Origin: Hypericum androsaemum
Taxonomy: Eukaryota; Streptophyta; Magnoliopsida; Malpighiales; Hypericaceae
Direction of reading: 5' to 3'
Length of the DNA: 64,000 nucleotides
Assembly: GCA_963995505.1 (NCBI GenBank)
Contig: OZ023190.1
Coordinates: 17,168,092-17,232,091, forward strand
Shown here: piece after piece, positions 38,303 to 49,912 of the stretch
Layout of the letters: every line of letters starts with the position of its first letter
How positions within the stretch are numbered: the first letter of the stretch is position 1
Program-made: the position numbers and the translations under genes
Notes under the pieces: model-generated
Database searches by the model: none
Seen by the model: the letters and a program-made list of their open reading frames with translations, nothing else
Told to the model about the DNA's origin: nothing

Positions 38303-40183
38303 TGCCGTTTATTAATTATTATATTTGTCTAGAATTAAATTAAAATATTCTCACTGTTGGAGCCGCGTGATACGGCGACGCACAGTTACTTGTAGCTGAT
38401 GACGTGTATGCTTGTAATTATTTACTTTTAAGTAATTTTGAGTGATGGATGGAAGATAAGATAACTTGCCTAATGTAACTTAACTTTAGCCTAAATGCTA
38501 GGTCTCCATCTAATTATTAATATAAACTGTCCTTATCGTTGAGAGCTCTGCTTGAAATCACCAAGTGAACAACTAGGTTAATTGGATTAATTAATTTAAG
38601 TGTTGGAGGATGATTAGGATCGTTGGCCAAGATTAGCCATGATTGCGCATCAATTATTACTCTTTTTGTTATTTTATTGTGTTAATTTTAGGTTGTAGTC
38701 AATTTGTTTACATGTGTGAAATTTAAGTTTGGGTCTCTTGGGTCCCATTTCAATTTAAAACTTGAAAATGTTGAATCTGAGTCAAGAATCCAGATGGGAA
38801 TATACTCTTGTTTGGGAATTTTAATTCTTGACGATGTTGTCTATTCCTCCTATAAACAACTATTCTTCCAGAAAATCAAATTCTAGTACCACGTATATAT
38901 GCTAGTAAAGTTGGCATTTCGTGAACAACCAATTTTTTTCTTCGGCGAATTATTCTTTACGTTGCCGTACAATGCTGGGTAAATTCCCCTCCAAGGTGTT
39001 CATTTATTCCCCGGGATTATACGATGCTTGAACCAAACTGCTTTTAGCCACAGGTGACCGCAACCCAACCCCAAATGGGTGGTGGGGTTACGGGACTGAC
39101 ATCAATTGCGGGGATCGTCGGTAACAATTTAAAACCGCCGATTCCCAAATTGACGCCGAACCAATCCCCTCCTCGAACGTCCCACTCGTCTCCTCCATTG
39201 TTCGGAAAGTGTTGATGCTCATGGGAGGGAGACCGATGTTTGCGCTCCCTCCCTCCTATTAGCAACAACACTTTTCGCGACTATAAGCCGACACCGACCT
39301 ACCGAACACCTATGGCACCAATGTAATTTTTCTACCCTGGACTTCCCAACCCCACCAGGGACGAGAAAACAAACTTACGAGGTCACACACACACAACCGT
39401 CTAAAAACAAACTTAGAAAAACTCGTGAGCCGTGTAAAACTTGGGAGCGTTGCGAATTGGTCAATAAGTTGTTTTTTTCTCTAGAAGAAGAGTACAATGA
39501 ACATGCATAACGCGCTCTCTGTAATCCACCGTTGGTTCGTCTACACTCCCTTCCAAAGCCATCGTTTTCTTACTTTCCCAACAACTAGAAGAGTTAGCAC
39601 GGCTGGAATTACATGGCCACCACGATCTAGCAAGTTGACAGACACCCCCAAACATCAGTCTTTGGTTGAAACAAACAATTCTCGTCATCAACAGGCGTCG
39701 GATTCGACTTGGTCGGAAAGGTCATTCAAAAGCGCATCTCTTCTCTCAGACCCCTTGAGAAGAACACAATGCACTTTCGTTGGCTTAAATCGAGTGCCAG
39801 CAATGGCGTCGTGAAAAGAGAGAACAAGAATCTGCATTTTTGCAATAATGCTGTCCATCAGAATGCATTTGGTGCACTCAAGAAATGACCTCTATGTCAT
39901 CTTCAAATGCCTTAAAAAGCCAATAGAACCTATGTTATTTCAGATTTTGCCGGGTATAACAAACCAGTCGAACCTTACTTCTAACATTCACAGCCCAGTT
40001 AGGAATTGTACCAAGAAAATCAGAGTATGGAGTGTTCCTAAACACGCCGTACAAAAAATATATAATCATAACTCGATGTGTGCCATTCTACTGGAAAAAG
40101 AGAAACTTCAAGCTGCAGCATGAATGGTGAACCAATGTATCGCCAAAATGAAGTCGAGAACCAGATTGCAACCAGCAACTAGA
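38303..40183. other. intergenic DNA between two convergent genes
   Basis: It lies between the 3' end of the + strand gene at 37928 and the 3' end of the - strand gene at 40184. It contains a short (ca) run near 39390. Small frames at 39044-39271 and 39497-39814 show no recognisable motif, and no gene is called. Confidence 0.5.
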
Positions 40184-42157
40184 TTACTTGCTTTCAGCAT
40201 CATAGAGATCTGTCCTGAACATATTCATTAAGGAAAAAAAGAATACAGGGCAGTATTAAGAGCATCTAGAACGAAGTTACAAACATTGACGTATCGACTA
40301 TGTTGTCAATAGCAGATAGCGCCGCGTAGCGGCGACCCCCCTGAAATGCTATAACGGTAGCGGGATGACCGCTATTGCAAAGAACGAAAAGAGTAAGCCA
40401 AACATAGCAAATTACAAACACAGAAACTAAAGGTAAGCCAAAAAAGGGAAAAATCACTTACCCAATACCCAAAACCTACATAGCAACTAAAAAAATCACT
40501 TGCCCAATACCCAAAACTTATTAACTTACTCGGAAACTAAAAAAAGGGAAAAAAAGGCACTTACCCAATACCCAAAACATACACAGCAACTAAAAAAATC
40601 ACTTGCCCAATACCTAAAACTTATTAACTTACTCGGCAACTAAAAAAAGGGACCCATTTGAATTGGATCTTTTATTGAGGTGAATTACCTATATGCCCTC
40701 AATAAAGGAGTAAACAGTTAAAAAATCAGGGGTATTTAAAGAATTCTAGCCAAAATCTAAAATAGCGGCCGCTATACCGCTTTTTGGCCGCTATTGTCCA
40801 TAGCGTTTAACAGCAGCATATCATAGCGGTGGGTACCCAAAATGCTACATAGCGCCGCTATAGCGCGCTATTGACAACATAGCGTATCGAGTGTTAGCTT
40901 GTCAACAAACAGCACACGACAAATAACAGATAACTACAGAAATTGGCTGGTAAACACGAGAAAACAATGCCCCTAAAGCCTCCGTCCAACTTTTACATGA
41001 AATACGAGATACCTCGTTGAAAGATAATTGAGCGTGCTGCAACAACGGTACAAGAAAACTAGAAAAAAGTTACAAACGCTCACGCATCGACAGACGGCTT
41101 GTCAACAAACAGCACACAACAGATAACAACAGAAGTTGGCTGGTAAACACGAGAGAAGCATGCCCCTAAAGCCTCTGTTAACTCCTACCAGAAAACTAGT
41201 TTCTTATCAATTGCATGTTCCGTTTAGGGCAGTTAGTTCATAAACCTACCGATGGAACCCCGAAAATCGAAGTCCACGACACTGCTTGCCATTTACAAAC
41301 CTCCAATTCTTTTCTTTTGCCACAGTACACTATGCTAGAATACCACAAACACATGTAAGAGCAANNNNNNNNNNNNNNNNNNNNNNNNNNNNNNNNNNNN
41401 NNNNNNNNNNNNNNNNNNNNNNNNNNNNNNNNNNNNNNNNNNNNNNNNNNNNNNNNNNNNNNNNNNNNNNNNNNNNNNNNNNNNNNNNNNNNNNNNNNNN
41501 NNNNNNNNNNNNNNNNNNNNNNNNNNNNNNNNNNNNNNNNNNNNNNNNNNNNNNNNNNNNNNNNGTTGAAACTCGCAGTGACCATTAACATATTTTGCAA
41601 CGATCTAATTCCCTCTGATTTCTCTACGTACGAAACAAATCCAATCAAATACCAAGTAGATCCGATTGAAAGAACAAGAGAGATAGAGATCAAAAAGGAT
41701 ACACCAAGTAGCCGCCATGGGCAAAAGCACCGGCCAAGACGGCAGTGAACAACCGGTCCCTCACCACCGGATTCTTGCGCAGCGCGATTCGAACTGTATT
41801 GCATCAAAGAAGACGAACAACAAAATTCATCCAACCATCACCAAAAGAGCACATGAATTTCATCCAACACATTGCAAAAAACGAAGAGAAAAAAAAGGGG
41901 AAAGGGAAAAAAACTGACTGAGAGGGAGAACGGGGGCGTAGATAAGAGGAATCAAGAACTTGAAGGGGGCTCGCTCGGGTTGCTTCCTGGCGGCGGCGGC
42001 GGTTTCATCTCCTTCCCTACAACGACGATAAGAAGGAATTATTCACGTGTAAGAAATTCGACATTTGATGTTGGAAAATAAAAGCTCAAATTGGATGTGT
42101 TGTTGTGGAAGAGTTTCGAGGTGCTTACAGAAAGAAGGGATCCCGCGACGGAGCCAT
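40184..42157 (-). CDS. 82-residue two-helix membrane protein, four short exons
   Basis: Exons on the minus strand: 42157-42129, 42016-41919, 41793-41703, 40214-40184. Each junction has GT donor and AG acceptor, and phases agree. They join to 249 bases ending TAA. The protein starts MAPSRDPFFLEGDE, has an Ala/Lys/Arg/Pro linker, a first hydrophobic segment FKFLIPLIYAPVLPLI (about 28-43), a basic loop RIALRKNPVVRDR, a second hydrophobic segment LFTAVLAGAFAHGGYLV (about 57-73) and the acidic tail TDLYDAESK. I recall uncharacterised plant proteins with the same LIYAPVLPLIRI and TDLYDAESK blocks; no function is known to me. Intron 3 (41702-40215, about 1.49 kb) contains a hAT MITE, a local duplication and the N gap. 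Targeting and topology are unknown. Confidence 0.85.
40274..41165. repeat. local tandem duplication of about 200 bp, one copy split by the MITE
   Basis: Unit A (gttacaaacattgacgtatcga, then after the MITE gtgttagcttgtcaacaaac and on to about 40985) and unit B (gttacaaacgctcacgcatcga, cagacggcttgtcaacaaac, 41068 to about 41175) share cagcacac.ac, ttggctggtaaacacgag and atgcccctaaagcct. Unit B has no MITE and so preserves the empty site. Confidence 0.85.
40290..40890. mobile_element. hAT-like MITE with perfect TIR and 8-bp target duplication
   Basis: The element 40298-40882 (585 bp) begins CTATGTTGTCAATAGC and ends with its exact reverse complement GCTATTGACAACATAG. It is flanked by the perfect 8-bp repeat CGTATCGA (40290-40297 and 40883-40890). 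Its subterminal parts are rich in imperfect agcggc/gccgct palindromes. Inside, a unit of about 103 bp starting cacttacccaatacccaaaa is tandemly repeated (from 40455 and 40558). It has no coding capacity. It sits in intron 3 of the minus-strand gene. Confidence 0.93.
41365..41564. other. assembly gap (200 N)
   Basis: Exactly 200 undetermined bases lie within intron 3 of the small membrane-protein gene. The round number suggests a placeholder length, so true spacing here is unknown. Confidence 0.98.
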
Positions 42158-42671
42158 TGACGACGGTGTCGGAGAATTACTACTTTGTGGGGAGATCTCT
42201 CGACGGATTTATGGGACAAGCCACCACTCCTCCGTGTGTCTGTGGGCGACAAACAACTGGTTCGTTACGGAGGTTCTTTTTGCTGACTCGGACTCCTCCT
42301 AAATCTGAAATTAAATATTAATATTTATGTAAACAAATATCGAAATAGCAGTAATTAATAATTAAGAGATTTTTTTTCCACTATAAAAATATCGAAATAG
42401 CAGTAATTATTTTATTTATGCTACTTGGTGTATCCTTTATTTGGACCATAACCGTACCCAAGCCGAGACTTTGGATCAAGCAGCCCAATAGCAGAAAGTC
42501 GGACTGATATATGAGGAGAGAATTTTAGGCCCATCCAAGGGAACAGAAATCAAACGGTCTTTTCGCCCGCGTAAATCCAAAACGAGGAAAACAAATAAAT
42601 ATCACAGAAGAACACGTGGCATAATTAAGATGCCGAATAGTGTTGAAATCTGACGGAGAAGAGTTCGTTGC
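42158..42671. other. upstream region of the small membrane-protein gene
   Basis: This is the likely promoter side of the minus-strand gene. Two copies of cgaaatagcagtaatta (near 42341 and 42393) form a short direct repeat of about 52-bp period. No gene is seen. Confidence 0.45.
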
Positions 42672-44990
42672 ATGATGAGCTCTAGCAATGAGGCCATGGT
42701 CACAGAGAATCGTGGAAGAGACAAGTTTGAAGGAAGATTCCAGTCAAGAGAAGGGTTGAAGTGTTACTATTGTGGCAAACATGAGCATTTAAAAAAAAAT
42801 TGTATGCTGCTCAAGAAGAAGAAGGGAGGCGAGCAGAAGAATGAGAATGACCAAGGAGCTACAACCTCTACAATGGAGGAGGTGGCGTTGTTTTCTTGTG
42901 AAGAAGACATTTATGCTGTCAGTGATCCGTACACTGAGTGGGTCATCGATTCTGCTGCATCATACCACACAACTCCCCACAAGGAGATGTTCACCTTGTA
43001 CAAAGCAGCTGGAGATTTTGGCAAGGTTATAATGGGCAATAGTAGTTTTGCCAATATTGCGAGATGAGGTGAATGCAATGGAGGATTTTACCTTACCAAA
43101 TCTGTGGCACAAACGGCTTGGACACTTGAGTGAGAAGGGAATGAAAGTATTACAATCCGTTGTTCCAATTTTCATAGGTATAAAATTACATCCTTGTGAT
43201 GTTTGTATCTTTGGTAAGCATCATAGAATTCTTTTTAGCAAGACTGCTAAGAGGAAGGAATGTTTTTTAGAACTTGTGCATTCTGATGTGTGTGGTCCCA
43301 TGGAAGTGGAGTCATTAGGTGTTAGCAAATATTTTCTCACTTTCATTGATGATGCATCATGGAAGTTGTGGGTGTATTTCGGCAAGAGTAAAGACCAGGT
43401 GTTTGATCACTTCAAGAAGTTTCATGCTATGGTGGAAAGAGAGAAAGGCGTGTCCTCGAAGTGTATCCGGTCAGACAATGGCGGGGAGTACACGTCAAAA
43501 TAGTATGAGCATTATTGCTCAAATCATGGCATTAAACATGAGAAGACAATTCCAGGCACCCCAGAACATAATGGAGTTGCAGAGAGAATCAACATAACCA
43601 TTATGGAGAAAGTGAGATGCATGCTCAAAATGGCCAACTTGCCTAAGCCGTTATGGAAAAAAGTAATTCGTGCTGCGTGCTACCTAATCAACCGTTAGAA
43701 GTATTTTCTACTGACATTTGAAGGTATTTGGGTGCATAGCTTTTGCACATGTATCAAGAGAGCAGAGACAAAAGCTAGATGACAAAGTAATTCCCTGTAT
43801 ATTTCTTTGCTATGGAGAAGTAAACTTTGGCTACAGACTGTGAGATGTAGAAAAGAAGAAAATCATCAGAAGTAGAGATGTAGTATTTCATGAAAATGAG
43901 ACCTGTTCATCCCTAGCAATAACAGAGGTAATGATAGAGGCTGGTGATGGAATTGATTTGATACCAGAATCTTCTCCAATGATCATTGGTGGAGAAGATG
44001 TAGATCAATCCTTTCGGGTGGGCACTGAATCGGAAGAGAATTCTCATCACGGGGAGCAAACCTCTAAGGCCGGCAAAGTAACCTTAGAATCTCAGGCGGA
44101 CGAGCAACTCAGACAGTCAACAAGAGAAAGGATGTTGTCGATCAGGTACTCCAGTTCTGAGTATGTTCTTGTCACTAGAGAGGGGGAGCCGGAGAGCTTT
44201 GAAGATGTCCTAGAGCACGAGGATAAAGCTCGGTGGATGGAGGCTATACATGAGGAAATGAGTTCTTTGAGAAAGAACAATACTTATGAGCTTATGGAAT
44301 TACCTGATGGCAGGAAGGCCTTGATGAACAAATGGGTTTATAAGCTAAAATGAGATGATGATGATCTCGTAAAGTACAAGGTTCGATTAGTGGTGAAAAG
44401 TTTTAGTAAGAAGAAAGGCATCGACTTTGATGAAATATTTTCACCGGTCGTGAAGATGACCTCGGTTCGAGTAGTGCTCGAACTAACTGCTAGTCTGAAT
44501 CTAAAATTAGAGCAAATAGATATCAATACTGCTTTCCTCCATAATGATTTGGAGGAGAAAATTTACATGCAGCAACCTGAAGATTTTCAGGAGGAAGAAA
44601 TGGAAGATCTGGTTGCAAGTTAAGGAAGAGTTTGTATGGCCTTAAGCAAGCCCCTAGACAGTAGTACAAGAAGTTTGACTCATTTTTGACGAGTCACGGC
44701 TACACTAGGATAAACGCGGACCATTGTATTTACATCCGTAGATTTTAAGATAGTAAACTCATAATTCTCTTGTTATATGTGGATGATATGCTGATTGTTG
44801 GAAAAGGATGCTGAGGTGATAAAGAAGCTGAAAGAGGATTTATCAAAATCTTTTGACATGAAGAATCTTAGTGCAGCAAGACAAATTTTGGGTATGTAGA
44901 TTATCCGTGATCGACAAGTTAGGAAACTGCGATTATTCCAGGAGAGATACATTGAAAAAGTACTAGAGAGATTCAATGTATATATATCGA
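42672..44990 (+). pseudogene. broken copia gag-pol fragment without LTRs
   Basis: The readable order is a CCHC knuckle (CYYCGKHEHLKKNC) from about 42750, protease-like WVIDSAASYHTT, a deletion and frameshift at about 43060, GAG-pre-integrase LWHKRLGHLSEKGM, integrase (HSDVCGPM, FIDDAS, IRSDNGGEY), a damaged linker, then reverse transcriptase (SPVVKMTSVRVVLELTASL, and later YVDD) ending near 44990. Multiple stops and shifts are present (for example 43501, 44351, 44621). No LTR is found on either side and RNase H is missing, so it is a truncated relic of a copia lineage different from that at 1-5793. Confidence 0.88.
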
Positions 44991-45007
44991 CAAGTTAGAA
45001 AACTGCG

Positions 45008-45389
45008 ATTATTTCCAAAAACTAAAGTGTTATATATATATATATATATATTCCAAAAAAAATGGAGAAATGATCCAAACTAAAATTTATTTTGTAATTT
45101 TTTTGGAAGGCAAATTATTATCATTATTTTCTTCACATTTATGGCCAACCAATTTCCTTATTAAAAATAATCAATTTGCATCTTGTGAATCACAAAACAA
45201 TTTTGTCATAGATGTGAAGAATCACAAGATGCAAAATTGATTATTTTTAATAAGGGAATTGCTTGGCCATAGTTGTGAAGAAAATAATGGTAATAATTTG
45301 TCTTCCAATTTTTTTTTTCCAGTTTGGATCATTTCTCCATTGTTTTGGAAAGAAAATATATATAGCAATTTAGTTTTTGGAAATAATGA
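45008..45389. mobile_element. palindromic foldback element with AT-repeat near its tip
   Basis: The left part from about 45008 (attatttccaaaaactaaa) and the right part ending about 45389 (tttagtttttggaaataat) are reverse complements. The pairing continues inwards through ggagaaatgatccaaact, cttcacatttatggcca and tcttgtgattc, so nearly the whole 380 bp can fold into one long hairpin. A (ta) run of about 22 bases lies at 45031-45051. It has no coding capacity, and no target duplication was established. Confidence 0.85.
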
Positions 45390-45432
45390 TATATTGAAAA
45401 ATATTTATTCACACACACTTTCCTTAAAATCC

Positions 45433-45441
45433 AATATATAA
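45433..45441 (+). promoter_or_regulatory. TATA box of the SPH gene
   Basis: The sequence aatatataag lies 63-71 bases upstream of ATG 45504, a normal TATA distance for a short 5' UTR. The element starts about 44 bases after the end of the palindromic foldback, so most of the proximal promoter is transposon-derived. Confidence 0.6.
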
Positions 45442-45503
45442 GCACCTCATCGCTCCTTTGTTTCTTATAAAAAAATATATTTACTTTTGTACTAGGTTTC
45501 ATC

Positions 45504-45917
45504 ATGGAATACCGTAGTCTCATAATCTTGTTTGCTTCTATTATGATAACTACCTCAGAAGCCGTAGGGTTCTACAGTAGGGTCCATATTAAGATCGTCA
45601 ACGAACTAAATCAAAATCTCACTGTCCATTGTAAATCAAAAGACGATGAAATTGGATATCAAGTGCTCATTCCGAAGGACTATGATCACCCTTACGCATT
45701 CTCTTTTCGCCCAGCAATTTTTAAAACAACATTGTTCTTTTGCGGATTCCAGTGGGAAGGAGGTCCGCTCAAATATTTTACAATCTATGACGAAGCAAAA
45801 GTTGAAGAAGAAGATAACTGTTATGATTGTAGGTGGTCAGTGCAAACCAAAAATGGTATATGTTACATGCCTGAGGGGTCGGGCGTGTACAGTGAATGCA
45901 AGAAATGGAACGAGTAG
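45504..45917 (+). CDS. S1/SPH (self-incompatibility protein homologue) secreted protein
   Basis: This intronless frame encodes 137 residues, the usual size of the S-protein homologue family. Residues 1-20 (MEYRSLIILFASIMITTSEA) look like a signal peptide, so the mature protein should be secreted. Family motifs are VHIKIVNELNQNLTVHCKSKDDEIG (in two halves at 27-51), the aromatic FSFRP, LFFCGFQW, FTIYDEA and the paired-Cys segments NCYDCRW, GICYM and YSECKKW. The family includes the Papaver stigma S-determinant PrsS; most members in other plants are of unknown function and often expressed in flowers. No intron, shift or stop disturbs the frame. It is flanked by transposon relics on both sides, as is common for these single-exon genes. 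Confidence 0.93.
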   Translation: MEYRSLIILFASIMITTSEAVGFYSRVHIKIVNELNQNLTVHCKSKDDEIGYQVLIPKDYDHPYAFSFRPAIFKTTLFFCGFQWEGGPLKYFTIYDEAKVEEEDNCYDCRWSVQTKNGICYMPEGSGVYSECKKWNE

Positions 45918-46497
45918 ATTACTTCTTTGAATGCAAGTTTATGATTTGGCTTAATGTAAGCTTTGGAAAATAAATGCCTTCCATTTATGGAGTGTTCATA
46001 CTTTGCTTGATCTAATTTTTTGCGTTTATAATTAGCGTTATTTGGTTTTAAAGAGTCTTTTAATTTTCAAGAGATTGGAAATGCTCTCCCTATTGGATCA
46101 ATTTACATTTTTACTCCGAAAAAAATATTGGATCAATTCTAATGGATATCTCATAGTACTGAAGCTTCTGATCAATTCTTCTTGTGGAACGTGACTTGCT
46201 TTGCCTTAACCTGCCTATTCTTGACATCAACCTTATTCCACAAAGAACAATCGATATATTCTCGCTGACCCTGACATTTTGGAAGCAACAACAACATCAT
46301 GATAGAAACATTATATAAACATCGCCAGCTGATCGTGCTTCCACTTTTTATTGGTAACAAACATGCAGAGATCACGATGCCATGTAGGAGCATTCTTGTA
46401 GGTCAACTGAGCAGGGACATCGAGCATAACAATGACACATTGCCCATGAATACTACACATAGGGTTTACCGAAATTAAATAAAAAAGTAAAGCAACA
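45918..46497. other. SPH 3' flank, no gene seen
   Basis: A polyadenylation-like aaataaa lies near 45968. The rest has only short minus-strand frames without recognisable motif, up to the LTR start at 46498. Confidence 0.5.
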
Positions 46498-49400
46498 TGT
46501 TAGGATTTGTATTAAATTCTAGACAAGTTAGAACTTCTATTCTTATTGAATAGAGTAATAGTAATTTCATATATATATCGACCTATGCCTGGGTCTAATG
46601 TGTAGTAGTCGAGAGTTGTGAAGTAGAGAAAACTCTTACCGAGGTTTTGTAACCGGATTGACTCGCATAGTAGATGATTCTCTTTTGCCTGTGGTTTTCT
46701 CCCCGTCTTGGGGTTTTCACGTAAATCTTGTGTGTCGTATTTTTCTCGTTTAGAAGAAATTACTCAACAAGTGGTATCAGAATCAAATCTGAGACCTGAG
46801 TGAATAAGAAACAAAAAACCTGTAGCAGATTTGATTTGGGGCAAAATTGGGCATTAGGGTTTTCTTTGAAAAAAATACTTGGAGCGCCGGCTAGCATCAG
46901 CCACTCGCCACCTAGTCGGTCGCTGCCCCTACAACTGCCACTCGCAGTCTGCTCGTCCATCCCTACCTACTCGCATGCCAACAACCCTTCGCTGCACTGT
47001 CGTTGGTCGAGTCTCGAGGAGAGAGAGACTATCGAGGTTCTGCTGTACTATTTTTGAACCCGACGCGTCATCGTTGTTTCCCGACATCGCCTATTGCCTG
47101 AAAGAGGCGACCACACTTGCATCTCTGTCGCCGCCCTTTAGTTATCCTGTTGCTCACAGTTTTTGGGGAGAGAGAAAGCTCCCCGATTTGCACAGCCACT
47201 GTGCAGGAAATCGTTGACCCGTCGCATCCCCGCTCCCCGCTGACCGAGGTTGAGCCGTCTCTTGCCAGCCCAGTCGCGTGCTGCCCGACGTTGGTTGTCC
47301 GTTTGCCTCCCGCCGCCGCCTCTGTTTTGTGTTGCAAAACCCTAGTTCAAGTTGACTTTTTGGTCAACTGTGTAGCTGAGTTATTTTTCTGCTAACTAAA
47401 AGTCAACTGATTTGGCTGAGTTTGGTTATTAACCTGGCTGGGCTGATTTTTTTGTTCGGGATATTTCAGGATGACTTCTATGAAGTACGAAATTCCTCAG
47501 TTGACGAGAAAAACTAATTTTTCCTTGTGGCAAGTTAAGATGCGAGCTATTTTGATACATTTAGAGCTCGATGAGACTCTACTTGATGAAGAGTTGATGC
47601 CTTCGAGTTGGGATGCTATGATGAAAGCGTCAAAGAATTGTAAGACTGTGAGAAAGATTCAGTGCACTTGTCAGATGATATTTTGCGGGACGTGTTGAAG
47701 GAGACAACGATTTTCTCATTGTGGTCAAAACTTGAAAAGTTGTGCATGACCAAGAGTTTGACTAACAAACTATGTCTGAAGTAACAACTATTTTTTATCC
47801 GGATGCAAGAAGATAAACATGTGCACGAACACTTTAATAAATTTATAGATATAGTGGCTGATCTTAGAACTCTGGATGTGAAGTATGATGATGAAGATTT
47901 GGCTTTATTGTTATTGTGCTCGTTGCCTGCCTCTTATCAGTAATTCATGGATACTTTGTTATTCAACCATGATACTCTGAGTTGGGATAATGTTCATGAT
48001 TCGCTCTTGGAGAAAGAGAGAATTGATAAGCATACTGTTAGTTCCTCTGAAAAGAGCATAGGGAATGACTTGGTTGTGAGAGGGAGGTCTGAAGAGAGGA
48101 ATGCTAAGTGTAGTTCAAAGAAGAAAAGTAGCAACAACTCAAGGTCAAGGTACAAGAATACGACATGTTTCCATTGTGAGAAGGTTTGACATATTAAATA
48201 GTTCTGTCCTAAGTTGAAGAATACAACATGTTGCCACCACCACTCAAAAAGAATCTGTTGGAGATCTTTTATCTGTGATTGATGGGAAGGCTAAAGTTGA
48301 TGCTAGTTGGATTCTTGATTCTACTTGCACGTTTCATATGTGTCGCTTCATGGACTGATTTTTAATATATGAACATGCAGAGGGTAATGTTCTTACAGGA
48401 AATAATTTTGTCTGCAAGGTTATTGGTATTGGCACAGTGAAGATCAAGATGCATTATGGCATCATTTGAACCTTAATGAATGTGAGGCATATCCCTGATT
48501 TGAAGCAGAATTTAATTTCATTGAGTACCCTTGATTCATTGGGGTACAAGTACACCGGAGAATATGGAGTTCTTCGTGTGAGTAAGAACTCATCAGAAAG
48601 GTGTGCACACTACAAAAAGAATACTTGACTATGTTCATTCTGATCTTTGGGGACCATCTCAAGTTGCATCCAAGAATGGTTCCAAGTATATGCTGACTAT
48701 TATTGATGATTATTCGAGGAAGGTGTGGGCATTCTTCTTGAAGAGCAAGGATCAAGTCTTTCTCACTTTCAGGAAGTGGAAGACTATGATTGAGAAGTAG
48801 ACTGGGAGAGATGTCAAGCATCTTTGCACAGACAATAGATTAGAGTTTTGCTCTAGTTAGTTTGATGAGTTCTACAAGAATGAGGGTATTGTCAGGCATA
48901 AGATAATCTCGGGGATACTTCAACAGAATAGAATCGCTGAAAGAATGAACATAACTTTGTTGGAGAAAGTTTATTGTATGCTGTCAAATGTTGGTTTGCC
49001 TAAGTAATTTTGGGCTGAGGCTAGTTCCACTGCCTATCACCTTGTCAATCGTTCATCTCATGCATCTCTTGATTGCAAGGTACCTGAAGAAATATGGTCT
49101 TGAAATCCTCCTAGTTATGCTGATTTGAAGATATTTGGGTGTCCTGCTTATGCTCATGTGAATAATGGCAAGTTAGAGCGAAGATCTGTAAAATATAACT
49201 TCTTTGACTATGCTTCTGATATTAAGGGATACAAGTTGTGGTGTTCCGAACTGTCTAAGGTCTTTTTGAGTAGAAATATTATTTTTAAAGAGACAGACAT
49301 GCTGAGTAATAGGGAGGATGTTTCTTGACCTGATGCTTCTTGTGCTCCAAGTGCTATCCATCTCACGAGGGATGCTATGTATCATAAGAGGACGAAATAT

Positions 49401-49912
49401 ATTGATGCGATGTACCACTTCATTCAGGAGCATCTTGCTATAGGTGACATTGTTGGGAGCAAGGTAGGTACCCAGGATAAACCTGCAGACATATTGACGA
49501 AGGCTCTTTCTGGTACTAAGTTCGAGCATTGCTTGGACTTGGTAAGTGTTTGTGCTTGATGTTGATTGCCCTTAGGGGTTGATGGTGAAGGTGAAGCAGT
49601 GTTGAAATTGTAGTCATAGAATTTGGTCCAAGGTAGAGATTTGTTAGGATTTGTATCAAATTCTAGACAAGTTAGAACTCTTATTCTTATTGAATAGAGT
49701 AATAGTAATCTCCTATATATATCGACCTATGCCTAGGTCTAATGCATAGTAGTTGACAGTTGTGAGGTAGAGAGAACCTCATCAAGGCTTTGTAACCGGA
49801 TTGACTTACATAGTAGATGACTTTTTTTTGCCCGAAGTTTTCTCCCCGTCTTTAGGCTTCCACGTAAATCTTGTGTGTCGTATTTTTCTCTTTTTGATCT
49901 AATTTCTCAACA
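46498..49912 (+). mobile_element. copia element A, internally deleted
   Basis: LTRs are at 46498-46769 and 49642-49912 (272 and 271 bp), both TGTTAGGATTTGTAT...CTCAACA. A tRNA-iMet-type primer site tggtatcagaatcaaat follows the 5' LTR at 46772, and a purine-rich ccaaggtagagat precedes the 3' LTR. The internal region is only about 2.9 kb because the reverse transcriptase part is absent. The 5 bases before the 5' LTR (caaca) resemble the taaca after the LTR of element B (58005) better than the cacat after its own 3' LTR. Confidence 0.92.
47471..49559 (+). pseudogene. gag-pol remnant of copia element A
   Basis: It starts at ATG 47471 with the gag segment MTSMKYEIPQL and NFSLWQVKMRAI. It then shows a broken zinc knuckle near 48170 (CFHCEKV), protease-like SWILDSTCTFHMC and integrase (YVHSDLWGPS, IIDDYSRKVWAFF) with many stops. 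Compared with element B it lacks the GAG-pre-integrase part (junction near 48600), and it jumps from the post-integrase segment (about 49330) directly to the RNase H tail ([22 protein letters not shown]). All of reverse transcriptase is deleted. Confidence 0.88.

Noticed and set aside
38704..39814. Short frames between the two convergent genes
   Set aside because: No motif, no codon bias and no splice partners that extend them.
41238..41834. Frame of 198 residues on the minus strand and 100 on the plus strand
   Set aside because: Both run through the 200-N gap, and the real coding exon there (41793-41703) uses a different frame.
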